Both the position numbers and the translations under genes were made by a program. From Druceiella hillmani (lineage: Eukaryota > Arthropoda > Insecta > Lepidoptera > Hepialidae): a stretch of DNA of 64,000 bases. Each line of letters starts with the position of its first letter. Positions within the stretch are counted from its first letter, which is position 1. The DNA lies in NCBI GenBank assembly GCA_039881145.1, contig JAYKKI010000038.1, positions 899,001-963,000 on the forward strand, in the 5' to 3' direction. Below are positions 50,037-61,654 of this stretch, piece after piece. Under the pieces are notes generated by a model that searched no databases, was not told the origin of the DNA, and saw nothing but the letters and a program-made list of their open reading frames with translations.

Positions 50037-52391
50037 CGGTGTGCTGATAATATTATAGGCTGAAGGTCATTTGTATTCCAGCAACAACGAAACAAATTGT
50101 AACTCGCGTTCCAGACGTCTACTATATTTGGGATGTAAAATATTTGTCTGCGTCAAGGTACGCGGTGAACAAAAGATGTTACGATGACTGAATGGACCTA
50201 CCCCAATTCCAGTCTACGGTAATTTTGTTTCTCCATACTCTTCTTATCAAGAAAATTATTAATTCTCGATATAAAAAATCATAATTCGCGAAATGTAAAG
50301 AATAATTATAAATTTTGAATTAATTTGTGGATATAGATATCTAATTTAGAAGTTTTATTGAAATAATTTATAATATAATAATATCATAAATTGTTTCATA
50401 ATTTAAAATAAATGACACATATTTTTGGCACAGGTTTTAAAATAACATACTGCATAAATTATTCGTTTAAATCAGGTCTAACTTGACAAATTTTTCTTAA
50501 TTTTTAATGTTTAAAGAAATAATAATTTTAATTTATGATGCTATTTTTAATTGTATAATGAAAAACAATTAAAAATATTGACTGATACCTTATTTCATTG
50601 GGTAGGTGAAAAAAATTAATCTCAATTTTCCGTGTATAGGAGTGTAGCTTGAAAAATTATTCGGTCTTTGAATTAATTAAAAGCATAAACTTTCAAATTA
50701 TTTATAATCGTAAAATATTTAAAAATTACATGACTACGGCGCTACAGACAGGAGGCAGATGGATAGAAATGACAAAACTATAAGATTCTTTGTTTGTTAG
50801 GTACTTTAAATAAGCATACTTAAACTTTGATCGGTATAAAACTGCATTCAAAAATACTGAACCCGATTTTTATCGTCAATAAAACTATCGACCAGTTGAT
50901 TTAAAACTAGCGTAAATTACAAATAAATACTTTCACAGGGTAATGATATTTGAAGGCACGCCGTTATTTGGCGGTAATTAGGCATATTAATCTATAAATT
51001 GTTATACAAGAGATAATAATTTATGTGCTGGTATTAAAAAATGAATACAAAAAGTATGGTGTTCTTTATAAATTATCTGGGAAATGTGAATATATCAGAA
51101 TTATCTCAATGTTTAGTATCAGAATTAAGAATAAAACACATCATGATTGCTCTAAATTTACTTATTTTAATTATATGCTGGCGTATAAATTCAAATTCGC
51201 CTAAAAACGAGAATGGAATTTTCTCCTATACACTAAACTCACCCTGCCTTGCAAAAAACGGTTATATTTCACTACCTCTTTCTGACACATAATCGATCTT
51301 ATGTATCCTCGCGCTTTCTCACATATTTGTTTGTCTATATAGTATATTAAGTTTATAGTCGCAAATTTATTTCTTCAAAGTACATTAAGTTAGAATAACT
51401 TTGAGCTTTGGATTTCTTAAATGTTGAATCAGTGTGATCATGTTTAGGTATGAACTAACAAAATGTAGGTTACAGAAAAAACGTATTTGTAAACCTCGTT
51501 TAAAGATAGGTTTTTTTATTAATTATCAAGAATGAAATATTTATGGTCATAGGAGACTGTCGGTATAACCATTTATTATTTAAAATTAGTTACTATGAAA
51601 AACTGTTTAAATGATTAACTTCAACAATTTCTAGGAATAAAGAAGACAAATTTTACTAAAAAGGATATATTTACATTAATTTAGGAGCCAGAAAATATAC
51701 AAATCTAGTAGTCCAGTCAAATCGTTTAAGTAACATTTTTAAATGTGCCTTTTAATTAAGAGCTAGTTACATCAAGTAGTCCACGCAAATAATAAATAAA
51801 CATTAATTGTTAATTTTACCAACAATTTTATTAAATAGAAATAATATAATAACCATTACATGAATGGAAAATAAATTGTTACATTCGTTTTGTCTGAACT
51901 AGTAAAATTGTCTTACAAAGTACATTGTTAAGTGAAGACCAAATTGAATTTTATTCTCATTCGGCGATTAATCAGGTGAAACCATAATGTATTATTTTTT
52001 GCACTAGCAGCGTAATTTTATATCGATAAAATACATAATTATGTTATAATATTGAGTTTCCTTCCAAACCCCTATTTTGACAAATAAAAATGCAGACCCG
52101 TTATAACATAAAAATACAGACAAATAAAAATACAGACCCGTATAAGTGAAAGAATTTTAATTGCAAATTTTCATCCCAAAAATAACTTCCGTAAAGACCG
52201 TACTAACATTGATTTTTTCGTGCCCTTTAAGCATGCAGAAACTGTTATAATGTATGTTAAACGGAACTACCTGTTTCGGACAAATTTAACTTGGGTATGG
52301 TTGAAATTATTTTAAATGGAGACTGTTCCTCAAATAAGAATTTTTAATTATTTTTCTTCTATTTAACATGCTTATCAACTGATAACATATG

Positions 52392-52394
<3 letters not shown>

Positions 52395-52452
<58 letters not shown>
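52395..52452. repeat. (TA)n microsatellite
   Basis: TA run with one ACA break. Confidence 0.95.
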
Positions 52453-55063
52453 TTAATTCAGAATTTTTTGAAAAGATATAACTACTCATGCAACACATGT
52501 AAAATGATGTAAGAAAAACATTATTGTTTTACTAGGACCAAAACAATTTAAAAATTATGGGAATAACGGTTTAGTAACTAAGTCAAGTCATGCTTACGTA
52601 ATAATTTTCTACAAGTTACCGGAGTATTAATATCTACAATACATTGAAATCTTTTCCATTTAATAAAATAATTATACATGAAACGAGCAATCCCTCGAAA
52701 TGTAGACCAAGAATTTAGATTCGTTCTTTTAAACGTACTTAATCATTTTCCGCATTTACATTTAGTCCAATTTAACAGACATGTCTCACAAAGACTACAT
52801 GTTCATACTTTTATGTGACATACAAAATGGCATGGCAATGACAATGGCAAATAGTTTTTAGAAAAATTTACAATATTTATATGTAAATGAAAAACTGGCG
52901 CGCAATTATAAACATATTTTGTATATTTCACTATAAACTTACGGCGTAAAAATAATACTTAAATTCACCAGATATTTATCTAATATTTAGTTTTGTATCT
53001 AGACTGTCACTATAAAATGCAAGTAATCAATTAAATTATTAATTGAAGGTACGTTTCCAAGAAAAATTGTTTAACCTGTCTCGGGTTTGTAAAAAATATT
53101 ACGTGCAAAATTCCATTATTACGTATATATATTAAGTTGTAAAATCCTACTTTTATGTAACTAGTTAAACACATGTCTTAGATTAATAAACAATTTATGG
53201 TGAAAGAAGTTAAATCTCTAATTCATCGTCCAACAGCTGCCGGACGAAAATAATATTGTTTTCTATTGTAAAATTTTATTACTTTCGACACCTCTAACCG
53301 CTTCTAACAACCTGTTAATCCTATAATCACGACTTAAAATAAATTTAATAAATATCCACATACAAATTTTTGTTACAAATATTTCATTTTAAATCACAAA
53401 TTAATGTATTTTTGTTACAAAATGGCGTTGCGGTTGAACCATTATTAACATACGTGTCGTATTTAAAATAACCACGTAGCTTAAAATTTAACAAATAAAT
53501 TATTGGATATACCTTTGGAAGTGAATAGTATCAGCTTTTCGTAAATGTATTTTAAGTTTACTACATTACAAAATTTATAAAAAACTTATAATAAGATGAT
53601 TTACTTCAATTTCCATTTGTTATGCACATAACTCTTTGTATAATATCGAAATCTGAAGAAACAGCTTCTTTTAGCATTGCTCCATGTACCGCTAAATGCA
53701 TCTCCAAATTTTTGAGAACTCGTAACTCCATAATGTCAATAAGCTTAATTACGAGTTGTAGTTAATTACGGATCTTCAAAACTTGAAGAATTGATTGCAT
53801 TAAATAGGTGTAGCTGTTTTGTTTCACAATTTTTCATTTTAATTTTTTTATTCTATCCATAGGCAAAATTAGTTTTCTTATGTTATTGATATAATATATC
53901 ATTGGCTAAACAAGTGAAAGACTAATATTATTAACTTGTACTATATTAACTTGTACTAAAATATGCTAATAATCTCTGGTTTTTGTAATATTAAATGACA
54001 TTTAAAAAATTATTTACACGCATGTTTTTTCTTCAAATTTAAAGCAGTTTATCTATCGGAGCACGTATGAATAACATTATAGTTAATATAGAATAGGAAT
54101 ATAAGACTTTCCATTTACCATTATTTGTCTATTAAAAGTTTTTCCTATATATTCATACACTTCTTATTTAATAAGTAATCTTATGTCAATCAATGTTTAG
54201 TGTCATTAAATTAATATTCATGGTTTTGTGTTAATTCCACCAAACATTTAAGCGTAAAGAGGAGAACCCTTTACAATAAAATAAACGGGATATGTAGCCT
54301 TAGTTAGATTTTATTGTGAAATTTAAGTTAAGGTGTAATAATACTGGTATTGTTGTTTGTTTTCCGAATCATCTAAACTATTTATATATGAAACGTCCTT
54401 CCAATTGTTTTTGTTTTTCGAACTAATGACCGTTAATCTTCGTTCTACATATAATTTGACTAACTCAAATAATATACCTTGCATCAAATATTTTAGAATT
54501 AACACGCATATATTGATTTTAATGATTTTAATGAGCGTATATATATGTTCCCAATAAGATGTATGTTAGACTTATTAAGAGTCAAAAGCCCATTAGTCTT
54601 AAATGTAATTATGGTAGCAGTAAACCAAGCAAGTTAATCTGCTTAAATAATTGATAAATAAACTGTTTTGTGTCAATAACAGTTAATTTTATTCAAGAAA
54701 ACACTCTCACTCATGTAAATAGCGAAGTTTAGTTAACGCGTTATTCTGATATCCATATAAATATAATTTAGTGTCACTAACATGTTCCGAGATAGTAAAA
54801 GCTTACGTAAAAACTTTCCCTCGTTTACCACTATAAATGTTCAACGTCATTTTTTTTCCTGTATAAAAAATTACAGCATTACTTAAAACGTACATCCGAC
54901 GTCAAACTAAAAAAGTATAATTTCCGTTATTTTACACAGAATAACAATTATTTAGCTGAAGTAATTTGAATTGTACTGCAGCATCAATGTTGTCTACCTA
55001 TATTATGTCTAGAAGAAATCAAGTATGGGTGATCATATTTTATTTGGTTGTTTATTTAATATA

Positions 55064-56205
55064 TTAACGTTGGTGTCTCTTTTTATATCTATTTATTTCT
55101 AATATTTCTAGGATATTGAGTTTATTGCCTTCTGTATTTATTTGTAATATATAGGGAGCATTGTCGGTATGAGTATGATGGTTATTTAAATGAGGTGTTT
55201 TGCATAGTAAGATGTGTCTGGTTTGTTATTTCGCCGGCTGGCAACGTGTTCTTTTTATCAGGTCGTAATACTCTTCCTTTTTTATCTATGTATATGCTAT
55301 TACAGTCGATACACTTAAGTTTATATATATACCTATATACAGTACTTATATAGTAGTTATATTTAGACATTTTTATATTTATTTATTTTTTATTTATTAT
55401 TAATAAGGGTTTTACCCAAGTGATAATATTTATTATTTTATTATAAGTTAAGAGTTTTCCTAGTTTACTGGTACATTACATATATATGGGCTGGATTTAT
55501 AGTAAATTTTATTATTATTTGGTAAGACCGGATGTATTTCTTGAATTAGTATCATTCGTAATTTATTGTGGTGCAATTTTGTGACAATTGATGGGTAATA
55601 ATTATTATTTACTGCGATTTGTTTCATAGGTTTTATTTCTTTACGTAAATTAGGTTCTTCTAGGGGGATGGTTAATGCTCTGTGAATCATCGAATAGTAA
55701 GGTGGTGACTTAAGGAACCAAGGGTGTTGTCAATGACCATTTATTATGGAGTCGGGAAATGTGTCTTTTCTAAATATATTCAATTTACGTTTATTGTTTT
55801 TGTGTTCTAATGTGATATCTAAAAAGTTATCGGATTCTACTTCTAAGGTGATTTTATATTGTTGTGTAGAGAGTTGGCAAAGTTAACAAACTAATCTAAT
55901 TGTCGCTGTGTATCTTTCTGGCAGATAATAATGTCTACATATTTATAATAGTGTACTACATTGGTCGCTAATTTACTGTTTAACAGGCTGGTTTCTAGAT
56001 TGTTCATGTGTAACTCTGCTAACAGAGGACTGAGGGGGGAGCCCATTGCAGGGCCATGGACTTATTGAAAAAAATGATTATTGAATAAGAAATAATTTTA
56101 ATCCATGCATAATTTAAATAGGTTTATAATTACCGATACTGCAATGGGGTTTAACCGTTTCTTTTCTAAGATATCTTAAATAACATTTAGGTAACCTTTT
56201 GGTGG
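55064..56205 (-). pseudogene. Penelope-like element relic: reverse transcriptase plus GIY-YIG endonuclease
   Basis: Minus-strand order, across several frames: KRLPKCYLRYL at the 5' edge; GPAMGSPLSPLLAELHMNNL, the Penelope signature around motif 4; YYKYVDIII, the YVDD core with the second Asp replaced by Ile; FLDITLEHKNNK and NIFRKDTFPDSIING (canonical IYRKPTxTD). The frame at 55460-55690 follows, with IHRALTIPL, KEIKPMKQIAVNNNYYPSIV. The frame at 55182-55370 contains IYKLKCIDCNSIYIDKKGR, the GIY-YIG nuclease core (V/IYKL.C.DC...YIG.TGR). A last frame, NAPYILQINTEGNKLNILEI, ends at TAA 55064-55066 as in the family's C-terminus. RT followed by GIY-YIG is diagnostic of this class, which inserts by target-primed reverse transcription. 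Frameshifts, the YVDI change and 5' truncation make it inactive. Confidence 0.82.
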
Positions 56206-56303
56206 TGTATTCGATTCTGGCCAACAACATCTAAGCTTGAGAGTTGATCCTGAGGAAGGCAGGGCCCATCCTGGGCTGTCCAGCTATTGAAGAAGAAGAA
56301 GAA
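56205..56303 (+). mobile_element. 3' end of an RTE-type LINE with (GAA)n tail
   Basis: The plus strand encodes a terminal EEGRAHPGLSSY before a TGA, followed immediately by GAAGAAGAAGAAGAA. The LINE relic at 31.3 kb ends on the opposite strand with ...AGVHQGLSSY, a stop and (GAT)n, so both are 3' ends of one group. Only about 100 bp are present, an extreme 5' truncation. It abuts the 5' edge of the Penelope relic head to head. Confidence 0.65.
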
Positions 56304-57988
56304 TAACATAGTTTGTCTGGGTATTATAATAACATAACATTTTTATGTTATGTATATTATAGTAATATGCCATTTTCCCAATGTTTTACAAAACAAAAAT
56401 TAATATTTAAACAAAATATAGGACCATTTTAAATCGAAAATAACACCAGCGAGAATGGCAATTTAAATATATACACTTTAACATTCCTTCTATCTCCATA
56501 TTAAATTTAGTCGTTTAAGTCCAAGGTGCTGATAATATTCCTGATACTTAATATTAACATTATCTGAACCTTCACACAATGACATACAATACACTATCAA
56601 ACATTAAACCGATAGATTATAATAACACTAAGCGTAAGACGAAAATCGAATAAATATTATTAATTAAGCGAGGCAAATTAATTTTCATTTTAAATATAAT
56701 AAAATCAATTGAGTAAATTTAGTAAACGTACTAAATTGTGAGCATAAACTAATTTTTCAACCTTACATTTAGGATACGAATATGTCGTGCAAACCTAATA
56801 TATTAATCTCTTGAAAAATATGTTACGATGATTTAAACGAATTCTAAAAATTCACACTCATTGCTGGCCATTGCCAGGGTGTACCTTCTGAAGTTCTCAC
56901 ATTCCTTATCGCCAAACATATTAATTATCTCTATATATGAGAATTTGTTTTCTGTTTATGCTGCCAAATTTTGGAACAAACCGAAAAGATGAAAAATCTG
57001 GAATTAGCAACACGTTTCCATTTTTAAATTTAGTTGATACGAAAAGTTCCTCTGCGAAACTTTGTTTGGAAATTTCATTATTTCTAAGTGATGTTAAAAA
57101 TGTTTATATAGAGAGAAAGAGCTACGCAATCTTTCATATATAGCTGTACCTTCCTTAAATTAAGTTGTACGAATAATATATCCTTGAATTCCCATCGCTT
57201 TAATTTCACCGTCTGTTTTCGACTAAGAACTGCCTTTTTCTTGTTGAGATTTGCTCAGGAAGCACAATTAGCTTATTATATTAAATAGGTGAATATTATT
57301 TCATATAATTTCTGTTTTAGAACTGATTTATTATTTTTCCTAATTATTTAAATATTGAGGCAATTCACGTTCCAACGCAGTAAGCACTGAAAGTAAATAA
57401 AGTATCTATAATAAAAGCAGAAGGAAAGTAATGTGCAATTGAATAATGGGCAATTGATTTTAATAATAACGAACCAAGAAAATTCCTGATAGTGACACTA
57501 CTTAACTCATATGAGACTAAGGCATAAAGAAAGCAATTGTCAAAACTATGTTTTTATTACAGAGTAAAATAAGAAAATAGTCTTAGCGAAGGAAAACATT
57601 AGATTTGGGATTTTTTATGGTAAGGACAACAACTGAATATTTTTATCCTGCATGAATAAGGTATCATTATTACAAGCAATATTAACACTAAAAAAATATT
57701 ACTTCTTTATTGAGAAAAGAAGTAGATTATTTAGAAAGAACGTATACTTTGTTTGTATTTGTCTATATTTTCAGCAAATTAAATATGTTTAGAGTTGAAA
57801 TAAATTGTGTACAGTGATATGATTTTCACTAGATGCTATACCATATTATTGGATTGTCGTTTAAAAATTCATTTTTAGGTTTCGTTTTATTGAAGACTAT
57901 AGTACAAATAATGGTTTTCTATTTAGTAGTTCCTATATTTCATATTAATGAAAGGAAAAGTATCTTGGTATAGCCAACTGTAAACAAG

Positions 57989-58056
<68 letters not shown>

Positions 58057-58072
58057 TTATATATATATATAA

Positions 58073-58141
<69 letters not shown>

Positions 58142-58804
58142 GTCTATATCGTCACTAAATAGGATCACTTTTATACGTAGTAGTGCATAATGGGAAGATT
58201 TCAATACACTTATTTTTTTAAAATGGTACTATTTTTTTTAATATAAAAATTAATTGTAATAAGTTATTACGTTACATGGAAATGCATAAACTTGTGTCTT
58301 TTATTTCGATTTCTAAACGTAAAAAATGTGGCAATAATGCAGAAATATGAAATGAAATGTTACACGTTGCCAAACTGACAATTGACGCTATTTACAGAGG
58401 AAGCTAATTTACACATAGTTATTATTTCATATGGAATTTAAATTGGAATTATTTTATGAACTAGGCGAGTGATTAAAGAATATAATATTTTTCCGAATTA
58501 CATATTATTAATTGAACAAATTATTGAAAGGAGTTATTTATTGACGGTACATACTGTATATATTTATTATTCATTTATTTATTATGTAAATATTCAGTTT
58601 TGATACACTAAAAGAACTAAAGAGATTTTATGACAAACAATTTAAATGTGTAGTGACATTGCCTTTTTTACGTTCGCCGAAAATATTTTGCTTTCAGAAT
58701 GACGATAGGAATTACACCTTTTGAAGAAAAGTCGTGACAAAAAATATATTCTCCATGTATACACATAAATGTCCTGTGATTTTTTCGCTAATTATGTATA
58801 TTAG
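56304..58804. other. AT-rich spacer
   Basis: No recognised gene; the plus frame 56937-57143 has no motif. Contains the longest (TA)n tract of the window. Confidence 0.55.
57991..58137. repeat. (TA)n microsatellite (longest)
   Basis: About 147 bp of TA with a short TTATATATTTATA interruption near the middle. Confidence 0.95.
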
Positions 58805-58931
58805 CTACTAGCAAAAGATCTTTGCTAATAACCCACCTGAAGATGTTGTAATACAACGAAACTTAGGTCGTGGTAAAGAACTTAAAGAAAGTGGAAATAA
58901 TACTACATCACGTATTTCCATTTAATTGTGG
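58805..58931 (+). mobile_element. Foldback element, copy 4 (right half plus centre)
   Basis: Begins with the palindromic centre TAGCAAAAGATCTTTGCTA, then the right arm: ACCCACCTGAAGATGTTG, GAAACTTAGGTCGTGG and ACTACATCACGTATTTCCATTT, ending at AATTGTG. The left arm and the outer right tail are missing. The retained centre shows that half copies arise from a full palindrome. Confidence 0.82.
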
Positions 58932-59560
58932 ACTTTAGAGTTTAATAATTTTGCCGAATGTGTTGAAGTGAATTGAGTTTTCAATTTACTGCGTATAAGC
59001 TCAGTTAAACTGATTTTTCACTAATAATTTTACAAAACCTGATTCGGTTTCAATAATTCGTATGACGTTATTTTTTTAGTATATTTTTCAAAAAAAATTA
59101 TAAATATTAAACTAATAGAAACGGGGCCCAAAATTTTAGGAGGTTTTATGTTTAGGAAATATAAAAGTAAAAGGATGTATCAATATTCGTTATTGCGGCA
59201 AACTTCGGAGCTAGCTCGGTGTTAAATAAAAGTATACGTACATTGCCTCCAAATAGGAGAAAATCTAACATGGAACATGAATAAAAAAGTGACGTTTTCA
59301 CTAGGAAAAACTTAAAAAAAGTTTCCTTTAAATGATCTATTTTATCAAAGTCAATAAAATAATAACTGCCACTCGAAAGGATATGCCAGATTTAATCAAT
59401 ACTCTAAGGGTGTAAACTTCTTGTTTTGATTATATACCCTTCATAACGTTTTCGTACTCATTAAATCCCTCATATCGTTTCCACATAATTTTGCTTGTTT
59501 CTTTATTTTGGAGAATATAATAATAATGTTTAGTAAATTTTTCTTTGTAAAGTTTACGGG

Positions 59561-59627
<67 letters not shown>

Positions 59628-59774
59628 TTTAAATATATTTATACGTGCGAACATACATATATTTTGTATTGATTGTAGAAAATCTATCTCTTCATTATAT
59701 CATTTTCATCAATGTTGACGACATTGCATTTGTCGTAAAATAAAATAAAATAAATAAAAAAAATAAAATTGTAT
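58932..59774. other. AT-rich spacer
   Basis: No gene recognised; the minus frame at 59430-59654 is driven by the (TA)n tract. Confidence 0.55.
59562..59622. repeat. (TA)n microsatellite
   Basis: TA run of about 60 bp. Confidence 0.95.
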
Positions 59775-59828
59775 TTCTAAGCTATTGGGATAATTAGAAC
59801 AATATCTAATTATCCCAATAGCTTAGAA
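59775..59828. repeat. Perfect 24-bp inverted repeat at the left edge of the Harbinger relic
   Basis: TTCTAAGCTATTGGGATAAT at 59775-59794 plus TAGA, loop ACAATA, then the exact reverse complement at 59805-59828. The right arm is transposase coding sequence (SNYPNSLE), so the left arm is an inverted copy of coding DNA replacing the lost upstream part. Confidence 0.88.
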
Positions 59829-60095
59829 GCGATCGACGGGAAGCACATTCGTGTAATAAAACCAGAACACAGTAGCTCTATGTGTCATAAGAACATTATT
59901 AAGCCTGCTCGCATTTTACACAATTTTATGTAAGACCGAGATGGATTTATCTTTGAAAATTTCTTTTTTTCTAATTTCTCTATCAGATAATAAAAAGAGG
60001 TAGAGTAAGACAAACAATAAAAGTGCTTTAAAATGTCACGATATATTTGAAGAGTATCTTATGAAAGAAAGCAAATTAGATTGACAGAGCAGCTA
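59805..60095 (+). pseudogene. PIF/Harbinger transposase, internally deleted
   Basis: The plus frame from 59805 reads SNYPNSLEAIDGKHIRVIKP, then EHSSSM. This matches the W.(Y/F)PNCLGAIDGKHI.I..P..SGS block that holds the first catalytic Asp of this DDE family. The next codons, IIKPARILHNFM, a stop and DRDGFIFENF, correspond to the far C-terminal region (CVLHNFL..RDG..FED). The frame then gives ALKCHDIFEEYLMKESKLD, a TGA where W is expected, and Q, matching the A...RD.F..YF..EGKLDWQ end. The roughly 150 residues between, with the second and third catalytic acids, are missing. The in-frame TAA after LHNFM and the TGA confirm decay. The N-terminus is replaced by an inverted repeat. Confidence 0.75.
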
Positions 60096-60099
60096 TATT

Positions 60100-60328
60100 T
60101 AATTAGTGAGGGCAGTACTACACAATTCATCTTGTTATGGACAAAACTTGGTTTAACTAACCTAATGTCTATTTTTTGAATCGATAAATCGCTGCCTCCG
60201 TAAATATTAACAATCTCCTCCCATTGCTTGGTTTTCAAGTTTCTGTTGAAATACTCATAACTCTTTTTGTTCCAAATGGATTTAATTTATTTAATTTCAC
60301 GAATAAATATTTCTGCGTCAAATTTCAT
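60100..60328 (-). pseudogene. MADF (Myb/SANT-like) domain protein relic of the Harbinger element
   Basis: From the ATG at 60326-60328 on minus, the frame reads MKFDAEIFIREIK, a TAA, then IKSIWNKKSYEYFNRNLKTK and QWEEIVNIYGGSDLSIQK. The pattern F...LI..I...P.IW......Y.N....KKAWEEI is the N-terminal two thirds of a MADF domain, a DNA-binding fold related to Myb. PIF/Harbinger elements carry a second gene of this kind whose product helps the transposase reach the nucleus and bind the ends. The position next to the transposase and facing it fits. Sequence beyond about residue 50 no longer resembles the domain. The stop at codon 14 and the lost C-terminus make it nonfunctional. Confidence 0.68.
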
Positions 60329-60367
60329 ACGAAAACGCTACTACACTACACACAAATACCCATGCCC

Positions 60368-60390
60368 GCAGTTAGCAGCAGACTAACTGC
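60368..60390. repeat. Small hairpin near the Harbinger right end
   Basis: GCAGTTAG, 7-nt loop, CTAACTGC. It lies just inside the larger palindrome and may be part of the element's subterminal region. Confidence 0.65.
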
Positions 60391-60405
60391 AGTTACGTAG
60401 GGGCA

Positions 60406-60476
60406 TTATTTGGAGCAGTCTGCGCACATATGCCGCCATGATATGGCGGCATATGTGCGCAGACTGCTCCAAATAA
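60406..60476. repeat. Perfect 34-bp inverted repeat, 3-nt loop
   Basis: TTATTTGGAGCAGTCTGCGC plus ACATATGCCGCCAT (60406-60439), loop GAT, and the exact reverse complement at 60443-60476. The arms are GC-richer than the surroundings and show no mismatch, so the structure is young or was recently homogenised. Likely a duplicated, head-to-head terminal inverted repeat of the Harbinger element. Confidence 0.92.
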
Positions 60477-61439
60477 GCATACCACAAAAAGAGACGGTAC
60501 GCTGCTTGTTAGTGTTGTAATTTTCATTGCATGCGTAGCGGCCTATACTGGCTTGCTTTTTGATACATCACATAATACAATGAAACATTAAAAGCAAACT
60601 TCTTTTTTAAAATGTTATTAATGAAAAGTTATTTCAAATCAATTTTAGTCGGGAAAAACATTTTAGAAATAAGACTACATCGTTTTGAGTAAAGTAATAA
60701 ATATTTCATTAAAGTACCTCTGCGTTAATTTTACAAGTTAGTACATAATCACATAAACAACAAAATATAAATAAATTGTACAGTTTGAAATAGTAATAAC
60801 AGTAGAGTTAGTAGTAAAAAAAGTTCGAATATCCTAGAATTTATTCGATAGCAACTTAGACGATGTCTTTAAAATGTTGAAAATCATTCTATCTATAAAA
60901 TATTCCTTAATTGAAGATTAAAAACTATGGAGCGAATATTAGAATCGACCATGATTCTTTTCGCACGTGAGTTACGCCGACGCTATTGACGTGATCGCTT
61001 AAAAATCATGTGATTTCTAAATTATCCTGACTGAGTCGGGCGCTGCATGTATAAGCATGGATTTAAAATGAACTTCTTCAAGACCAGAGTAATGGGTAAT
61101 GGAGTCGTGAATTCCAATATAGCCAATCCATGTTTGTTTATGGTGCTTTAAAACCAAACAATAATGCTTATTACCATCCTATTTTACGATGATTTTAACG
61201 GATGTGTAGCAAAAACTGAAACTAGTATATAAAATAATTGTAAAGTGTGCTATATTCTCAATTTTGCTGCAACATATAATCAGCTAATTTAGGTTTTACT
61301 TCAAAACTACCTCTCAATAAGCACTATGCTGTGTTTTTTTTTTCATAGTACTGACTAGCGAGGGTTTCAAAGTACAAAGTTTCCGATTCGGAAAGTAAGT
61401 ACGGTTTTATTAAAAAGAAGCGGCAAAAATTACTTTTAT
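60477..61439. other. AT-rich spacer
   Basis: No gene or repeat recognised; slightly GC-rich patches at 60520-60560 and 60955-61060 gave no motif. Confidence 0.55.
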
Positions 61440-61654
61440 ATAATTTATTTTCACAATTAAATGAAACTACGTGATGTAGTATTATTTCTACTTGTTTTAT
61501 TTATTAAGTTTTTACCACGACCTAGGTTTTGTTGTATTACAACATGTTCAGGTGGGCTATTAGCAATAATACTACATCATGTAGTTTCATTTAATTGTGA
61601 ATAAGGAATTTCTACAAAATTAACGCCAAATATATTCAATAATTTATTTTCACA
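61440..61654. mobile_element. Foldback element, copy 5, flanked by a 16-bp direct repeat
   Basis: The left arm starts TTCACAATTAAATGAAACTA, then the inner arm with CCACGACCTAGG to GTGGGCTATTAGCAA. The right arm resumes only at TAATACTACATCATGTAG and runs through the outer tail to ATATTCAAT at 61640. ATAATTTATTTTCACA occurs at 61440-61455 and 61639-61654. Its last six bases on the left are also element sequence, so it is either a target duplication overlapping the end or a microhomology product. Confidence 0.82.

Larger units (their letters stand above)
59775..60476. mobile_element. PIF/Harbinger DNA transposon, internally deleted relic
   Basis: Contains the two genes expected of this superfamily: a transposase on plus (59805-60095) and a MADF/Myb-like protein on minus (60328 downward), here convergent. 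Perfect palindromes mark both edges, 59775-59828 on the left and 60406-60476 on the right. The right palindrome may derive from the terminal inverted repeat. At about 700 bp against the usual 3 kb or more, most of the element is lost. A 3-bp target duplication (typically TWA) could not be assigned. Confidence 0.65.
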
